This document shows positions 44,635-53,569 of a DNA stretch of 64,000 nucleotides, piece after piece. The DNA is taken from positions 1 through 64,000 of the forward strand of contig JAUNEN010000003.1 of NCBI GenBank assembly GCA_030525525.1, given 5' to 3'. Every line of letters begins with the position of its first letter. Positions within the stretch are counted from its first letter, which is position 1. Under the pieces are notes generated by a model that worked only from the letters and a program-made list of their open reading frames with translations, ran no database searches and was not told where the DNA came from. Source of the stretch: Erysipelotrichaceae bacterium. GTDB taxonomy: Bacteria; Bacillota_I; Bacilli_A; Erysipelotrichales; Erysipelotrichaceae. Position numbers and translations under genes: made by a program.

Positions 44635-45960
44635 ATGCAGCAGACAGATAACAGAGAAATACAGGCACTGATGCAAAGTGCGATTAATGATAAAAACGAT
44701 GCCGTTAAGCTGCTGAAGTATTTCAGGCTGAGCATGCTGAGCGAAGCGGAATTATACTTCAGTGACGGGAATGATGCCAAGGATGCGGTTATACAGGCAT
44801 TTAAAAATGCATATCCTTATTTTTCCGAAACGGATGCATCGCATCTGAAAGACTGGCTGAATCAATATGTTCAGAATGAATGCATTCACAGAATACTTCC
44901 GTTAACCGCTTCATCAGCACCTGCATATACCGACAGTGATGAAATTCCTGCCAAAGTCAAAGGAATCCCTGAAGATCCGGAAAAAATCAAAAAGCTTCTT
45001 CGTTCGGTACTTGGATATCTGAATCCGGCTGAACGCGCAGTCTGTGTATTGAAATACCGTGATCAGCTGAGTGTTGAACAGATTGCTGAGAAATGCGAAA
45101 GCAATGCGGAAACTGTCAGGAGTATTCTTTCAGAAGCCAAACAGAAGCTCAAAGACAATAATGCAAATACCGGTGCAATCTATGCGATGATCAACAGGCT
45201 TTACCCTTTCTATGAAGAAAAGGAAGAAACGATACAGCCGTTTGTTCTTGAAAGGACAAGTCAGCTGTCAGACGAAGAAGAGGAGTTTAAAACATCAGTC
45301 CATGAACTGCGGCTTTTCTTTGAAGGAAGAGCAGCTTCAAAAAACAATATCGCTGACAGCGATATTGATGATGAAGACATGAGTCCGGAAGATATCGAAA
45401 AGACATTTGAGATGAAAGCAATCCGCAGTCTGGGAAAAAACGAAGTGGATGATACTGCTTCTTCCGCGAAGATGATCATGGCTGCTGCGATGGCGGCAGA
45501 ATCTGATAAGAAAGTATCAGAAAGAGAATATAATCCGAGAGAATACTGGCTCAAACGGATTATCGTGATTGTTTTATTTGCAATCCTGGCAGTCGGTATC
45601 GGTGTGGCTTATGCAATCATCAGGACAAATCATACCGAAAAGCCTGAACCTGTAAACACAACAGAAACTGAAACACCGGCTCCCGAAGAAACAACGGAAA
45701 CAACCGCATCACCGGAACCGACGGAAGAAACAGTCCCTGAAGACGCTTCAATCGGAACCGCATTCATTCTTGTGACTGATCTGACGATGAGAAAAGGCCC
45801 GGGTGTCATTTATGAACAGAACGGCATGGCAGAGCCTTTGCAAACATATACAGTTTATGAAGTGACAGAAGCAGACGGCTATACCTGGTATCGGGTAGGC
45901 GATGAACAATGGGTTCCCGATCTGCAGTCGCAGTTTGTAACATATACACCTAAGTCTTGA
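44635..45960 (+). CDS. ECF-sigma-like protein fused to a membrane anchor and extracellular SH3b domain
   Basis: 441 residues. Residues about 18-90 resemble a sigma region 2-like helical part. Residues 118-173 are a sigma region 4: LNPAERAVCVLKYRDQLS then VEQIAEKCESNAETVRSILSEAKQKL. An acidic linker leads to one membrane segment (309-329), a Thr/Pro/Glu-rich spacer (331-372) and an SH3b domain (about 376-438: TMRKGPGVIYE, WYRVGDEQWVP). Topology would place the sigma part inside and the SH3b outside, as if one chain senses the wall and acts on transcription. Proteolytic release would be needed for promoter binding; that is inference. It may instead be a structural anchor that has lost sigma activity. 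Confidence 0.8.
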   Translation: MQQTDNREIQALMQSAINDKNDAVKLLKYFRLSMLSEAELYFSDGNDAKDAVIQAFKNAYPYFSETDASHLKDWLNQYVQNECIHRILPLTASSAPAYTDSDEIPAKVKGIPEDPEKIKKLLRSVLGYLNPAERAVCVLKYRDQLSVEQIAEKCESNAETVRSILSEAKQKLKDNNANTGAIYAMINRLYPFYEEKEETIQPFVLERTSQLSDEEEEFKTSVHELRLFFEGRAASKNNIADSDIDDEDMSPEDIEKTFEMKAIRSLGKNEVDDTASSAKMIMAAAMAAESDKKVSEREYNPREYWLKRIIVIVLFAILAVGIGVAYAIIRTNHTEKPEPVNTTETETPAPEETTETTASPEPTEETVPEDASIGTAFILVTDLTMRKGPGVIYEQNGMAEPLQTYTVYEVTEADGYTWYRVGDEQWVPDLQSQFVTYTPKS

Positions 45961-45979
45961 TCCGGAGACTTAGGTTTTT
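45949..45979 (+). terminator. Rho-independent terminator overlapping the stop codon
   Basis: CCTAAGTCT (45949-45957) pairs perfectly with AGACTTAGG (45966-45974), followed by five T. The TGA of the sigma-like gene lies in the loop. Confidence 0.9.
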
Positions 45980-46087
45980 GTAAGCCTGAAGTCAATTCAG
46001 ACAGATGAATCCGGTACGATCCCGCAAAGATACGGAATTATGCAGTAACTGAACAACTTACTGCAAATGGTTTATACCGGAGGATAG

Positions 46088-46116
46088 TTATTCGTTGATA
46101 TTTCCTGTGATATAAT
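46088..46116 (+). promoter_or_regulatory. Extended -10 promoter for the second polysaccharide locus
   Basis: TGATATAAT (46108-46116) is an extended -10 box; the -35 position (46088-46093, TTATTC) is poor. The LCP start codon is at 46155, giving a leader of about 30 bases. Confidence 0.6.
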
Positions 46117-46154
46117 TTCATCTAGTTCGATTGAACTCATACAGAGGTAAAACC

Positions 46155-47672
46155 GTGGCAAAAAAGAAAAGAAGAAAACTCAGAGCTATCAAATGGGGTG
46201 CATTAACCTGGCTGATTCTGCTGGTGGCATTCCTTGTATTTGCTGTTGTTGTATATCGCTTCCCGATGATTCCGAAAAAATGGAAGCTGGTTCCGATCGG
46301 CGTTGTTGCATTGATTACAGCCATTCTTGCTTTTTTCTCATTCAGAAAAAAGACAAAGGGAGACAAATCCGTTGTATCGGTGATCAATACAATCCTTGCG
46401 GTCTGCCTGATTGTTGTGTCGGTATTGCTGCCGGGAATTTCCGGTAAGATTGATGACATCTTCGAAGATCTGCCGGAAACGGAAGATATGACCGTGAATG
46501 TCTATGCTCTGACAACCCAATACAAATCCGAACATTCTGATGTATTCCGTGAAAAAGGCGTCAGTATGATCACAGATCCGGATCTGACAAATTATAAAAA
46601 CAGACAGTTTATCACCCAGACGAGTGTCGATCAGGTGAATCAGAACTGGGCAATTGAACAGATCAAAACATTCTTCGCAACAGATTCACTCTGGATGAAT
46701 GAAACTGCGACTGTTTGGGATGCAGTCAGGGCATTGTATAACGCGGATGGCGAAGCACTGATTCTGAATGAGACATATGTCAGCACCATCGAAGAAAACG
46801 GATGGGAATCTTTCACAGAGGATACGATCATTCTGAAATCATTTACCAGATCTGACGAAAGCTCCAGATCAAAGATGAAACTGGATACCGAAGAGCCGTT
46901 TGCGGTGCTGATTGCAGGAAGTGACTCCCGTGACGCAGCTCTGACTCTCAATACAAGAACCGACGTGGATATCATTGCAGTTGTCAATCCGAAGAAGAGA
47001 ACAATCCTTCTGGCTTCCCTTCCCCGAGACAGCTATATTGCCAATCCCGCGTTAAGCGGCGGACTGGATAAGCTGACTCATATGGGAAACAGTGGCATTG
47101 ACAATGCAACTGCCGCATTAAGCGGATATTTCGGGATTGAACTGAACAATTATGTTCTTGTCAACTTCAATACATATGAGAAAATCATCAACACACTCGG
47201 CGGAGTGGATATTGTGAATCCATATGAATTTACAGCCGGAAGCTATACATTCCGGGGTGGGAATATCCATCTGAGCGGTGATGAAGCACTGGCTTATGTC
47301 AGAGAACGTCATTCTCTGGCAAACGGTGACTTCGACCGTAACGAGCATCAGGTCATTGTATTGAAAGCAATCATCCGTAAACTGATCAGTGCGGAAGTGA
47401 TCGCGAATTACTCGGCAGTTCTGGATTCTTTGAGCGGAACCTTCCTGACAAATATCGCGACAGAATCAATATATGATCTGGCTGCCGCGCAGCTGGAATC
47501 CATGAGCGCATGGACAATCAATTCCAGACATCTGGACGGAAGCACCGGAAGTGCGGAATGTGCATCTGCTCCGGGACAGCTGCTGTCGGTTGTCTATCCG
47601 GACGAAAGCATCCGCAGCGCAATCAGTGAAGAGATCAAAACGATTCTTGAAGGCGGTTCAGCCGGTAATTAA
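46155..47672 (+). CDS. LytR-CpsA-Psr (LCP) family glycopolymer ligase
   Basis: 505 residues from GTG 46155, with AGAGGT upstream; a TTG at 46131 is upstream of that site. Three N-terminal membrane segments (about 13-33, 38-53, 68-88), more than the usual one. The LCP domain starts near 247: VLIAGSDSRDAAL, TRTDVDIIAVVNPKK, LLASLPRDSYI (substrate Arg/Asp), LGGVDIV and LAYVRERHSL. LCP enzymes move undecaprenyl-linked polymers onto peptidoglycan outside the cell. It opens the locus and is probably its wall-attachment enzyme. The region between membrane part and LCP domain (90-245) is long and unassigned. Confidence 0.92.
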   Translation: MAKKKRRKLRAIKWGALTWLILLVAFLVFAVVVYRFPMIPKKWKLVPIGVVALITAILAFFSFRKKTKGDKSVVSVINTILAVCLIVVSVLLPGISGKIDDIFEDLPETEDMTVNVYALTTQYKSEHSDVFREKGVSMITDPDLTNYKNRQFITQTSVDQVNQNWAIEQIKTFFATDSLWMNETATVWDAVRALYNADGEALILNETYVSTIEENGWESFTEDTIILKSFTRSDESSRSKMKLDTEEPFAVLIAGSDSRDAALTLNTRTDVDIIAVVNPKKRTILLASLPRDSYIANPALSGGLDKLTHMGNSGIDNATAALSGYFGIELNNYVLVNFNTYEKIINTLGGVDIVNPYEFTAGSYTFRGGNIHLSGDEALAYVRERHSLANGDFDRNEHQVIVLKAIIRKLISAEVIANYSAVLDSLSGTFLTNIATESIYDLAAAQLESMSAWTINSRHLDGSTGSAECASAPGQLLSVVYPDESIRSAISEEIKTILEGGSAGN

Positions 47673-47750
47673 AAAAGATTTCACAGGATTATATACGAAA
47701 AAAAGCTTGTGAGTAGAATAATCAGTCCTGAACGGATAAAATAAATGCGA

Positions 47751-47773
47751 TATATAGGTCAGTGATCTATATA
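47751..47773. promoter_or_regulatory. 7-bp inverted repeat before the sugar transferase
   Basis: TATATAG (47751-47757) and CTATATA (47767-47773) are exact reverse complements around nine bases, 27 bases before the start codon at 47801. A possible operator; AT-only arms could also arise by chance. Confidence 0.3.
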
Positions 47774-47800
47774 GCGTTGTTGGTTTATTGGGGAAACAGA

Positions 47801-48397
47801 ATGTATCTGGTGATTAAAAGAGGGATCGACTTTATATTATCAATAGCGGCGCTCATTGTTCTGAGTCCCTTATTTATCGTGCTTATGATCTGGATTAAGG
47901 CGGAAGAGCCGAATGCACCGATCTTTTTCAGACAGAAGCGGATCGGAAAAGACAAGAGTATCTTCAAAATTTATAAATTCCGTTCCATGAAGCAGGAAGC
48001 GCCAAGCGAAGTTGCAACGGAGGATCTGGATGATCCGAACAGATATGTGACGAAAGCAGGTGTTTTCTTAAGAAGATATTCTCTGGATGAACTGCCGCAG
48101 CTGATCAATATTATAAAAGGTGACATGTCGATCGTCGCGCCGCGGCCGGCATTATGGAATCAGTACAAACTGATTGAAGAAAGAGACAAATATGTCGGCA
48201 GATACGGACTGACTCCGAATCAGATCCGTCCGGGCCTGACCGGATGGGCGCAGATCAACGGCAGAGATTCCCTGAACGATGCTGAAAAAGCAGTCATGGA
48301 CGGGGAATATATCAAAAACATCAGTTTCCTGTTTGATCTGAAATGCATATTCGGCACAGTCGGAAAAGTGCTCACTCACGACAATGTGAAAGAATGA
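47801..48397 (+). CDS. Initiating sugar transferase (phosphoglycosyl transferase)
   Basis: 198 residues from ATG 47801 (GGGGA at 47790-47794). Single hydrophobic N-terminal helix (about 9-32), then FRQKRIGKDKS, YKFRSMKQEAP, RRYSLDELPQLINIIKGDMSIVAPRPA (about 86-112) and RPGLTGWAQINGRD near 144-157. Starts repeat-unit synthesis on undecaprenyl phosphate. Paralogue of 1510-2121, but with the VAPRPA motif rather than IGPRSP, so it may use a different sugar. A terminator follows directly. Confidence 0.93.
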   Translation: MYLVIKRGIDFILSIAALIVLSPLFIVLMIWIKAEEPNAPIFFRQKRIGKDKSIFKIYKFRSMKQEAPSEVATEDLDDPNRYVTKAGVFLRRYSLDELPQLINIIKGDMSIVAPRPALWNQYKLIEERDKYVGRYGLTPNQIRPGLTGWAQINGRDSLNDAEKAVMDGEYIKNISFLFDLKCIFGTVGKVLTHDNVKE

Positions 48398-48409
48398 TGA
48401 TTCATTCAG

Positions 48410-48435
48410 GCGGATGCCTTCGGGCGTCCGCTTTT
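48410..48435 (+). terminator. Rho-independent terminator with UUCG loop
   Basis: GCGGATGCC (48410-48418) pairs with GGCGTCCGC (48423-48431, one G-U) around TTCG, then TTTT. It ends the LCP/sugar transferase unit. Confidence 0.88.
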
Positions 48436-48497
48436 CAAATGCACCAAAGACAATAAAATACCGCATACGTGATTGATTAGGATATAATGTTAACGCT

Positions 48498-50282
48498 ATG
48501 AGTGAGCGGGAAACAGATCGGACGATTTCATTTGAATCGCTTTCGACTCTTCACAGAAAGATACAGGACGGCTCCTTTTCCGAAATCGTTGATGACTGGA
48601 AATGGATCTTTTCCTACAGCGTCAGGTATAAAAAAGCAATCTTTTTCTATACCTTCCTGGGAATTTTCGGCACCACACTGGGACTTGTATCAAGTGTTGC
48701 CAGCAAGTTTGTGATCGACATTATTACCGGAGACAAAATCGAACAGCTTCCGGTTATGATTGCAATCATGGTGGGCAGTGCGCTGTTCTCTTTGTTCTTC
48801 AGCAACTATATCGGCAGACTGTCACTGAAGCTGAGTCTTCGCATCAACAATGAAATTCAGGCAGATATCTTCGATCAGATCATGGATTCCGAATGGCTTG
48901 CCATTTCGAAGTATTCCAACGGTGACGTACTGAACCGTTTTTCCAATGATGTGCATATCGTTGCCAGCAATGCGATCAGCTGGCTGCCCAACATTGTGAT
49001 TGCAGTCTATAAATTCTTTGCCACATTTGTTGTGATCTGGCATTACAACAAGCTTATGTCACTGTTTGCTTTCGCCAGCGCACCGATCATGCTGCTGATG
49101 TCAAAATATGTGATCAAAAGACAGCGTGCTTTCCGCAAGAAGGTGCAGGAAATGGGTTCCAGGCTCATGACCTTCGAAGTGGAAGCTTTCTATAATACAG
49201 ATACGATCAAATCGTTCGGCATTACCGATCAATACGGAAGAAATCTCAGAAAGTGGCAGGAAAAATATAAAGATGTCAATCTGGAATACAACCTGTTCTC
49301 GATCAAGACCAACATCTTCATGTCAATTCTTTCGATGATTATTCAGTTTGCCGCATTTGGCTACTGTCTCTATCTGAAGTGGACCGGACAGATCACATAC
49401 GGAACGATGACACTGTTTTTGGAACAGAGAGCGTCATTGAGTACAGCATTCAACAATGTGGTGTCCATTGTACCTTCCTTCCTGAACAGCTCAGTTTCCG
49501 CACACCGTATCCGTGAGCTGGCTCAGCTGCCGAAAGAAAAGCATATCCCGGAAAGCGAATATCTGAATGCACTGGCGGCGGATGGCTTCAAAGTGGAAAT
49601 GAAAGATGTCGATTTCTCATATAAAGAAGGAGACAAAGTCATCACCAATTCCTTCTTCATCGGAGCACCGGGTGAAATCGTTGCACTCGTCGGCCCGAGC
49701 GGCGAAGGAAAAACAACGACGATCCGTCTGATTCTCGGTCTCATCCGTCCCGAAAAGGGTGAAGCATATATCGAGGCATCGGACGGCACAAGAATAGAGT
49801 GCAATGCCGATACGAGATATCTTTTCTCCTATGTTCCGCAGGGCAATACGATTATTTCCGGAACCATTGCCGAAAACCTGCGCATGGGCAAGGAAGACGC
49901 AACGGAAGAAGAAATGATCGAAGCACTCAAAGACGCATGCGCATGGGATTTCATTGAAAAACTTCCTGACAAGCTGGAAAGCTCTGTCGGTGAAAGAGGA
50001 AGAGGACTTTCCGAAGGCCAGGCACAAAGAGTCGCGATTGCCAGAGCATTGCTCAGAAAAGCGCCGATTATGCTTCTGGATGAAGCAACTTCCGCACTGG
50101 ATGTAACAACCGAAAGAAAAGTACTCAGGAATATCATGGGCAACCACCCGGATAAAACATGCATTGTCACAACCCACAGACCGAGTGTTCTGAATTTATG
50201 CAAGAGAGTATACAGAGTCATGGATACAACGATTACCGAACTTTCAGAAGAAGAAAGCAGCCGTATGGCGATGGATTTCTGA
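48498..50282 (+). CDS. ABC transporter, fused permease and ATPase (lipid-linked glycan flippase candidate)
   Basis: 594 residues. A 40-residue N-terminal extension precedes six membrane segments (about 50-330). ATPase: Walker A GPSGEGKTT near 396-404, signature GLSEGQAQRVAIARAL near 500-515, Walker B IMLLDEATSALD near 523-534 and TTHRP near 552-556. The type is MsbA/PglK-like. In this locus, with no Wzx, it is the natural candidate to flip the lipid-linked repeat unit; a lipid or peptide exporter is the alternative. A TATAAT box (48483-48488) lies only ten bases before the ATG, and no ribosome site is close, so the message may be leaderless. Confidence 0.88.
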   Translation: MSERETDRTISFESLSTLHRKIQDGSFSEIVDDWKWIFSYSVRYKKAIFFYTFLGIFGTTLGLVSSVASKFVIDIITGDKIEQLPVMIAIMVGSALFSLFFSNYIGRLSLKLSLRINNEIQADIFDQIMDSEWLAISKYSNGDVLNRFSNDVHIVASNAISWLPNIVIAVYKFFATFVVIWHYNKLMSLFAFASAPIMLLMSKYVIKRQRAFRKKVQEMGSRLMTFEVEAFYNTDTIKSFGITDQYGRNLRKWQEKYKDVNLEYNLFSIKTNIFMSILSMIIQFAAFGYCLYLKWTGQITYGTMTLFLEQRASLSTAFNNVVSIVPSFLNSSVSAHRIRELAQLPKEKHIPESEYLNALAADGFKVEMKDVDFSYKEGDKVITNSFFIGAPGEIVALVGPSGEGKTTTIRLILGLIRPEKGEAYIEASDGTRIECNADTRYLFSYVPQGNTIISGTIAENLRMGKEDATEEEMIEALKDACAWDFIEKLPDKLESSVGERGRGLSEGQAQRVAIARALLRKAPIMLLDEATSALDVTTERKVLRNIMGNHPDKTCIVTTHRPSVLNLCKRVYRVMDTTITELSEEESSRMAMDF

Positions 50283-50290
50283 TCGTTACA

Positions 50291-50350
50291 GAAAAAAAGG
50301 CAGAAGATCGGATCATTTCCGTTCAGAAGCCTTTTTCTCTTCTTAATGCA
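50291..50350 (+). terminator. Terminator after the ABC transporter gene
   Basis: AAAAAGGC (50294-50301) pairs with GCCTTTTT (50339-50346), with a smaller CGGA/TCCG stem inside, followed by CTCTTCTT. A two-part hairpin with pyrimidine tail. Confidence 0.6.
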
Positions 50351-50409
50351 AGGTAAACCGGTGTTATCCATAAAGACAGTACATGCCTGCAGTTTGGCAA
50401 AAGACAAGT

Positions 50410-50431
50410 AGCATCATGGACTTATGATGCT
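50410..50431. promoter_or_regulatory. 8-bp palindrome upstream of cpsB
   Basis: AGCATCAT (50410-50417) and ATGATGCT (50424-50431) are exact reverse complements around GGACTT, 17 bases before the cpsB start. No T-run follows. A possible operator or leader hairpin for the kinase/glycosyltransferase operon. Confidence 0.45.
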
Positions 50432-50448
50432 CGTTGTGATAGGATTCA

Positions 50449-51204
50449 ATGGATATGATTGATATACATACACATATCCTTTTCGGGATAGATGATGGCT
50501 CCAAAAGCCTGGAAATGTCATTGAAGATGGCAAAAATGGCATATGAAAGCGGTGTGGATACAATCGTAGCGACACCTCACTGCATGCCCGGTATGTACAA
50601 CAACTATGCCGGGGAAAAACTGCAGAACCGCTTTGATTTACTGAAGCAGGCAATTTATGATTACGGAATTCCGGTTCATCTGAGAAAAGGAATGGAAGTG
50701 CTTGTGACAGAAAAAATCGAAAAGCTTCTTGATGAGAATAAACTGTGGACATTGAACGGGACACATTACCTTCTTGTGGAGTTCTCATTTGATGAAGATC
50801 CTGTTTTCTGCAGAGATTCACTGAAAAAAATTAAAGAGAAGGGCTATATTCCGGTTGTTGCCCATCCCTGCAGATATTATTTTGTTCAAAGATATCCGCA
50901 GATTGTCTATGACTGGTATCAGGCAGGCTATGGGATTCAGGTGAACAAAGGCAGCATTCTCGGAATGTTTGGAAAAAAGGAACAGAACTGCGTGCACAGA
51001 CTGCTGCGGCACAGAGTGGTTTCATGTGCTGCAAGCGATGCCCATCGCTTAGACAGGCGGACACCGCGCATGGATGAAGTCAGAGACCTTCTCTATGACA
51101 GATACGGCGGTGAATACAGCTATATGCTGCTGGATGAGAACCCGAAGCGGATTCTCAGAGACAGATCGTTGGTCGGATATGATCCGGTTTCATTTGAGGA
51201 ATGA
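50449..51204 (+). CDS. cpsB: CpsB/CapB-type protein-tyrosine phosphatase (PHP domain)
   Basis: 251 residues. PHP metal motifs: DIHTHILFGIDDGS near 5-18, ATPHCMPGMY near 42-51, KGMEVLV near 83-89, VVAHPCRYYF near 138-147 and ASDAHRLDRR near 197-206. The family is a manganese-dependent phosphatase that removes phosphate from BY-kinase tyrosine tails. The kinases it would act on are at 52085 and 53566. There is no equivalent in the visible part of the first locus, where it would lie before position 1. Confidence 0.92.
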   Translation: MDMIDIHTHILFGIDDGSKSLEMSLKMAKMAYESGVDTIVATPHCMPGMYNNYAGEKLQNRFDLLKQAIYDYGIPVHLRKGMEVLVTEKIEKLLDENKLWTLNGTHYLLVEFSFDEDPVFCRDSLKKIKEKGYIPVVAHPCRYYFVQRYPQIVYDWYQAGYGIQVNKGSILGMFGKKEQNCVHRLLRHRVVSCAASDAHRLDRRTPRMDEVRDLLYDRYGGEYSYMLLDENPKRILRDRSLVGYDPVSFEE

Positions 51205-51214
51205 ATAAATCGTT

Positions 51215-52075
51215 ATGAGATTATTAAAGATTGTCATACTTGTTATATTTCTGATCACAGCCGTGGTTTACGGTGTGATTTTTGCGCGTGAAAAGTTCAC
51301 GGAAGATAACCAGGCTCCGGTAATCAAGGCGGATGTCGATGAAATCACGGTCAGCGTCAATGCAGATGAAAGTGAACTTCTGCAGGGGATGAGCGCGACT
51401 GACAACAAAGACGGTGATGTGACAGATTCGCTGGTTGTTGTCGCAGAGCTTGATTTTATTACCAAAGGCACAAGAAAAGTGAACTATGCGGCATTTGACG
51501 CACACAACAATGTGGCGACATACACAAGAACGATTACATATTCCGATTACCGTTCGCCCCATATCAGTTCAACCGTTCCGTTCCACTTTGTCTATGCCGG
51601 AACAACATCTTCCTCCAATCTGTTTTCACAGGTCAGGGCGGATGATGTCCTGGACGGCGATCTGACTGCCAGTATCCGGGTGGTTTACGGAAGCTCCAAT
51701 GAGGCGGGGACGGTCTATCCGGTTGTGCTGAATGTGACCAATTCGGCAGGCGACACCGCGACAGTTTCGGTGAATGTATACCGCGAAGATAATGCGACCT
51801 ACGCAATTCCTTCGCCTGCATTGTCAGACTACATTGTGTATACAAAAGTCGGCCAGTCGATCAATCCATGGGATTATGTCAAAGGATATTATACAAACGG
51901 AAAACTGATTGAGTTTACCGAGAACAGTCGCTATACATCGGACAATATCGACTGGGATGAATCAGGCGTCAATTATGATACACCGGGTGAATATATTATT
52001 ACCTACCGTATGTACGGAAACGGAGAAGAAGGAGAGCTTCGCTCGGTTGAACAATATATTATTGTGGAAGGATAG
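51215..52075 (+). CDS. Membrane-anchored surface protein with Ig-like repeats (DUF5011-like)
   Basis: 286 residues. One N-terminal membrane segment (about 5-25), then extracytoplasmic beta domains. The first two units (about 34-110 and 113-190) share the pattern NKDGDVTDSL / DVLDGDLTASI followed by a strand-rich stretch (VNYAAFDAHNNVATYT; VVLNVTNSAGDTATVSV), typical of bacterial Ig-like DUF5011 or HYR-type repeats. A third C-terminal part (200-286) is different. Such proteins are unusual between cpsB and the kinases. It may be a periplasmic-face partner of the Wzz domains, or a polymer-binding protein; both are inference. Confidence 0.7.
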   Translation: MRLLKIVILVIFLITAVVYGVIFAREKFTEDNQAPVIKADVDEITVSVNADESELLQGMSATDNKDGDVTDSLVVVAELDFITKGTRKVNYAAFDAHNNVATYTRTITYSDYRSPHISSTVPFHFVYAGTTSSSNLFSQVRADDVLDGDLTASIRVVYGSSNEAGTVYPVVLNVTNSAGDTATVSVNVYREDNATYAIPSPALSDYIVYTKVGQSINPWDYVKGYYTNGKLIEFTENSRYTSDNIDWDESGVNYDTPGEYIITYRMYGNGEEGELRSVEQYIIVEG

Positions 52076-52084
52076 TCAGCAGTT

Positions 52085-53569
52085 ATGTCAGAAAGAAATG
52101 AAGACAGGTTCAATTTTGATTTCTACAGCCTGCTGACGGATATATTTAAAAGTCTGTGGGCTGTGCTGCTCGGAGCGATCGCAGCAGTTTTGATCGTTGA
52201 TCTGATAACAACGGTCGGTACGGCAAAAACATATTCGACAAGAGCGACATTTGTCGTTACATCCAAAGATTACTCCACCAATGTTTACAGCAACCTGAAA
52301 GCCGCTGAAAATATGGCCGGTACATTGACCAATATTCTGAACTCCGATGTCCTGAAAAAAGAAGTATGCAAGGATATCAGCATGGATACCTTCAATGCGA
52401 CGGTGCGTGCCAATGTGGTCAGTGAAACCAATCTGCTTGTGCTGCGGGTATCCGCGGATTCCCCTCTGCAGACATTCAGGATCATCCGTTCGATCATGAA
52501 CAATTACGGTGAACTGACCAAGTATGTCAACCAGAAGATCATCATGCAGGTACTGGAAGAGCCTTCGGTGCCTCTTTCATCGGATTCCGGAAACCGGAAT
52601 ATGGGACTGTTAAGAAGAGTCTTTATCGCTGCTTTCGGCGGATTATTGCTGCTGTTTGCGTGGATGTCTTATAAACATGATACGATCAAGAGCGAATTTG
52701 ATCTCAACAGCAAGCTTGACGCGAAATCCATCGGTGTCATTGATCATGAAGGAAAAGCTCTTTTCAAAAAGAAGAGACCGCTTGTAACAGATGTAGAAGT
52801 ATCCTTCACCTTTGTTGAGCAATATAAAAAAGTTGTTGCCAGACTTGTTACACTGGCAGAACAGGCAGATGCGAAAATCATTCTGATTACCAGTGTTTCG
52901 GAACATGAAGGAAAATCAAATGTGGCAGCCAACATTGCCTTTACGCTGGCAAAACAGAATTACAGAACAGTATTGATTGACTGTGACTTGAGAAGACCAA
53001 CACAGTCAGTGCAGCTTGCGCTGGGAGAAAATATGGAGAAGGATGTTGTTGATCTGATCAACAACCAGGCTGAATTTGCGGAAATCGTGATAGAACAGGA
53101 CGGCCTGTTTATTCTCGGTGCGAAGAAAAAATATCCCAATTCAACTGAAATTGTCACCGCAAAGAATATGCAGGCATTGCTGCAGAATCTGAAAGAAGTG
53201 ACGGATTATATTATTCTCGATACACCGCCGATGGGCATTCTGGGTGATGCGGAAGCACTGGCGGAATTTGCTGATATGTCAGTTCTGGTTGTTCAGTACA
53301 ACCGTGTTCTGGCGGAAGATCTCAATGATGCAATCGACACACTCGGCAATGCCAAAGCAGAGTTCGGCGGAACCATTCTGAACAACCTTCACGTTCTGGC
53401 AGGCACGCACAATGCCGCCGTGACGAAAGGATATGGCAGATACGGCAGCTACGGTAAATACGGAAAGTATGGCCGTTACGGCAATTACGGCCGCTATGGC
53501 CGCTATGGCAACTATGGCCATTATGCGGAGCGCAAATCTTCCGGCAAGGAAAGTGAGGCGGAATCATGA
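52085..53569 (+). CDS. Wzz/BY-kinase with long Tyr-Gly tail
   Basis: 494 residues. N-terminal Wzz-like region with membrane segments near 20-42 and 180-198. Kinase: ITSVSEHEGKSNVAANIA near 262-279 is the Walker A, but reads SEHEGKSN instead of the usual GEGKST. Walker A' TVLIDCDLRRP near 295-305 and Walker B YIILDTPPMGILGD near 375-388. The tail has eleven tyrosines at three-residue intervals (450-480). It is the larger, more divergent member of the kinase pair. The stop overlaps the start of the next kinase (ATGA). The tail at window start (1-33) appears to belong to its counterpart in the first locus. Confidence 0.92.
   Translation: MSERNEDRFNFDFYSLLTDIFKSLWAVLLGAIAAVLIVDLITTVGTAKTYSTRATFVVTSKDYSTNVYSNLKAAENMAGTLTNILNSDVLKKEVCKDISMDTFNATVRANVVSETNLLVLRVSADSPLQTFRIIRSIMNNYGELTKYVNQKIIMQVLEEPSVPLSSDSGNRNMGLLRRVFIAAFGGLLLLFAWMSYKHDTIKSEFDLNSKLDAKSIGVIDHEGKALFKKKRPLVTDVEVSFTFVEQYKKVVARLVTLAEQADAKIILITSVSEHEGKSNVAANIAFTLAKQNYRTVLIDCDLRRPTQSVQLALGENMEKDVVDLINNQAEFAEIVIEQDGLFILGAKKKYPNSTEIVTAKNMQALLQNLKEVTDYIILDTPPMGILGDAEALAEFADMSVLVVQYNRVLAEDLNDAIDTLGNAKAEFGGTILNNLHVLAGTHNAAVTKGYGRYGSYGKYGKYGRYGNYGRYGRYGNYGHYAERKSSGKESEAES
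53432..53524 (+). repeat. Degenerate 9-bp tandem repeat encoding Tyr-Gly-X
   Basis: Eleven Tyr codons spaced exactly nine bases apart (TAY GGN NNN units, X = Arg, Ser, Lys or Asn). The units are similar enough to slip or recombine, which would change tail length and number of phosphorylation sites without breaking the frame. Confidence 0.85.

Noticed and set aside
49829-50407. Minus-strand open frame of 192 codons under the ABC transporter
   Set aside because: Antisense to the conserved ATPase domain; Ser/Leu-rich translation typical of a reverse shadow.
53432-53524. CRISPR-like short repeat array
   Set aside because: Repeat unit is nine bases with no spacers and is coding; no cas genes or other arrays are present in the window.
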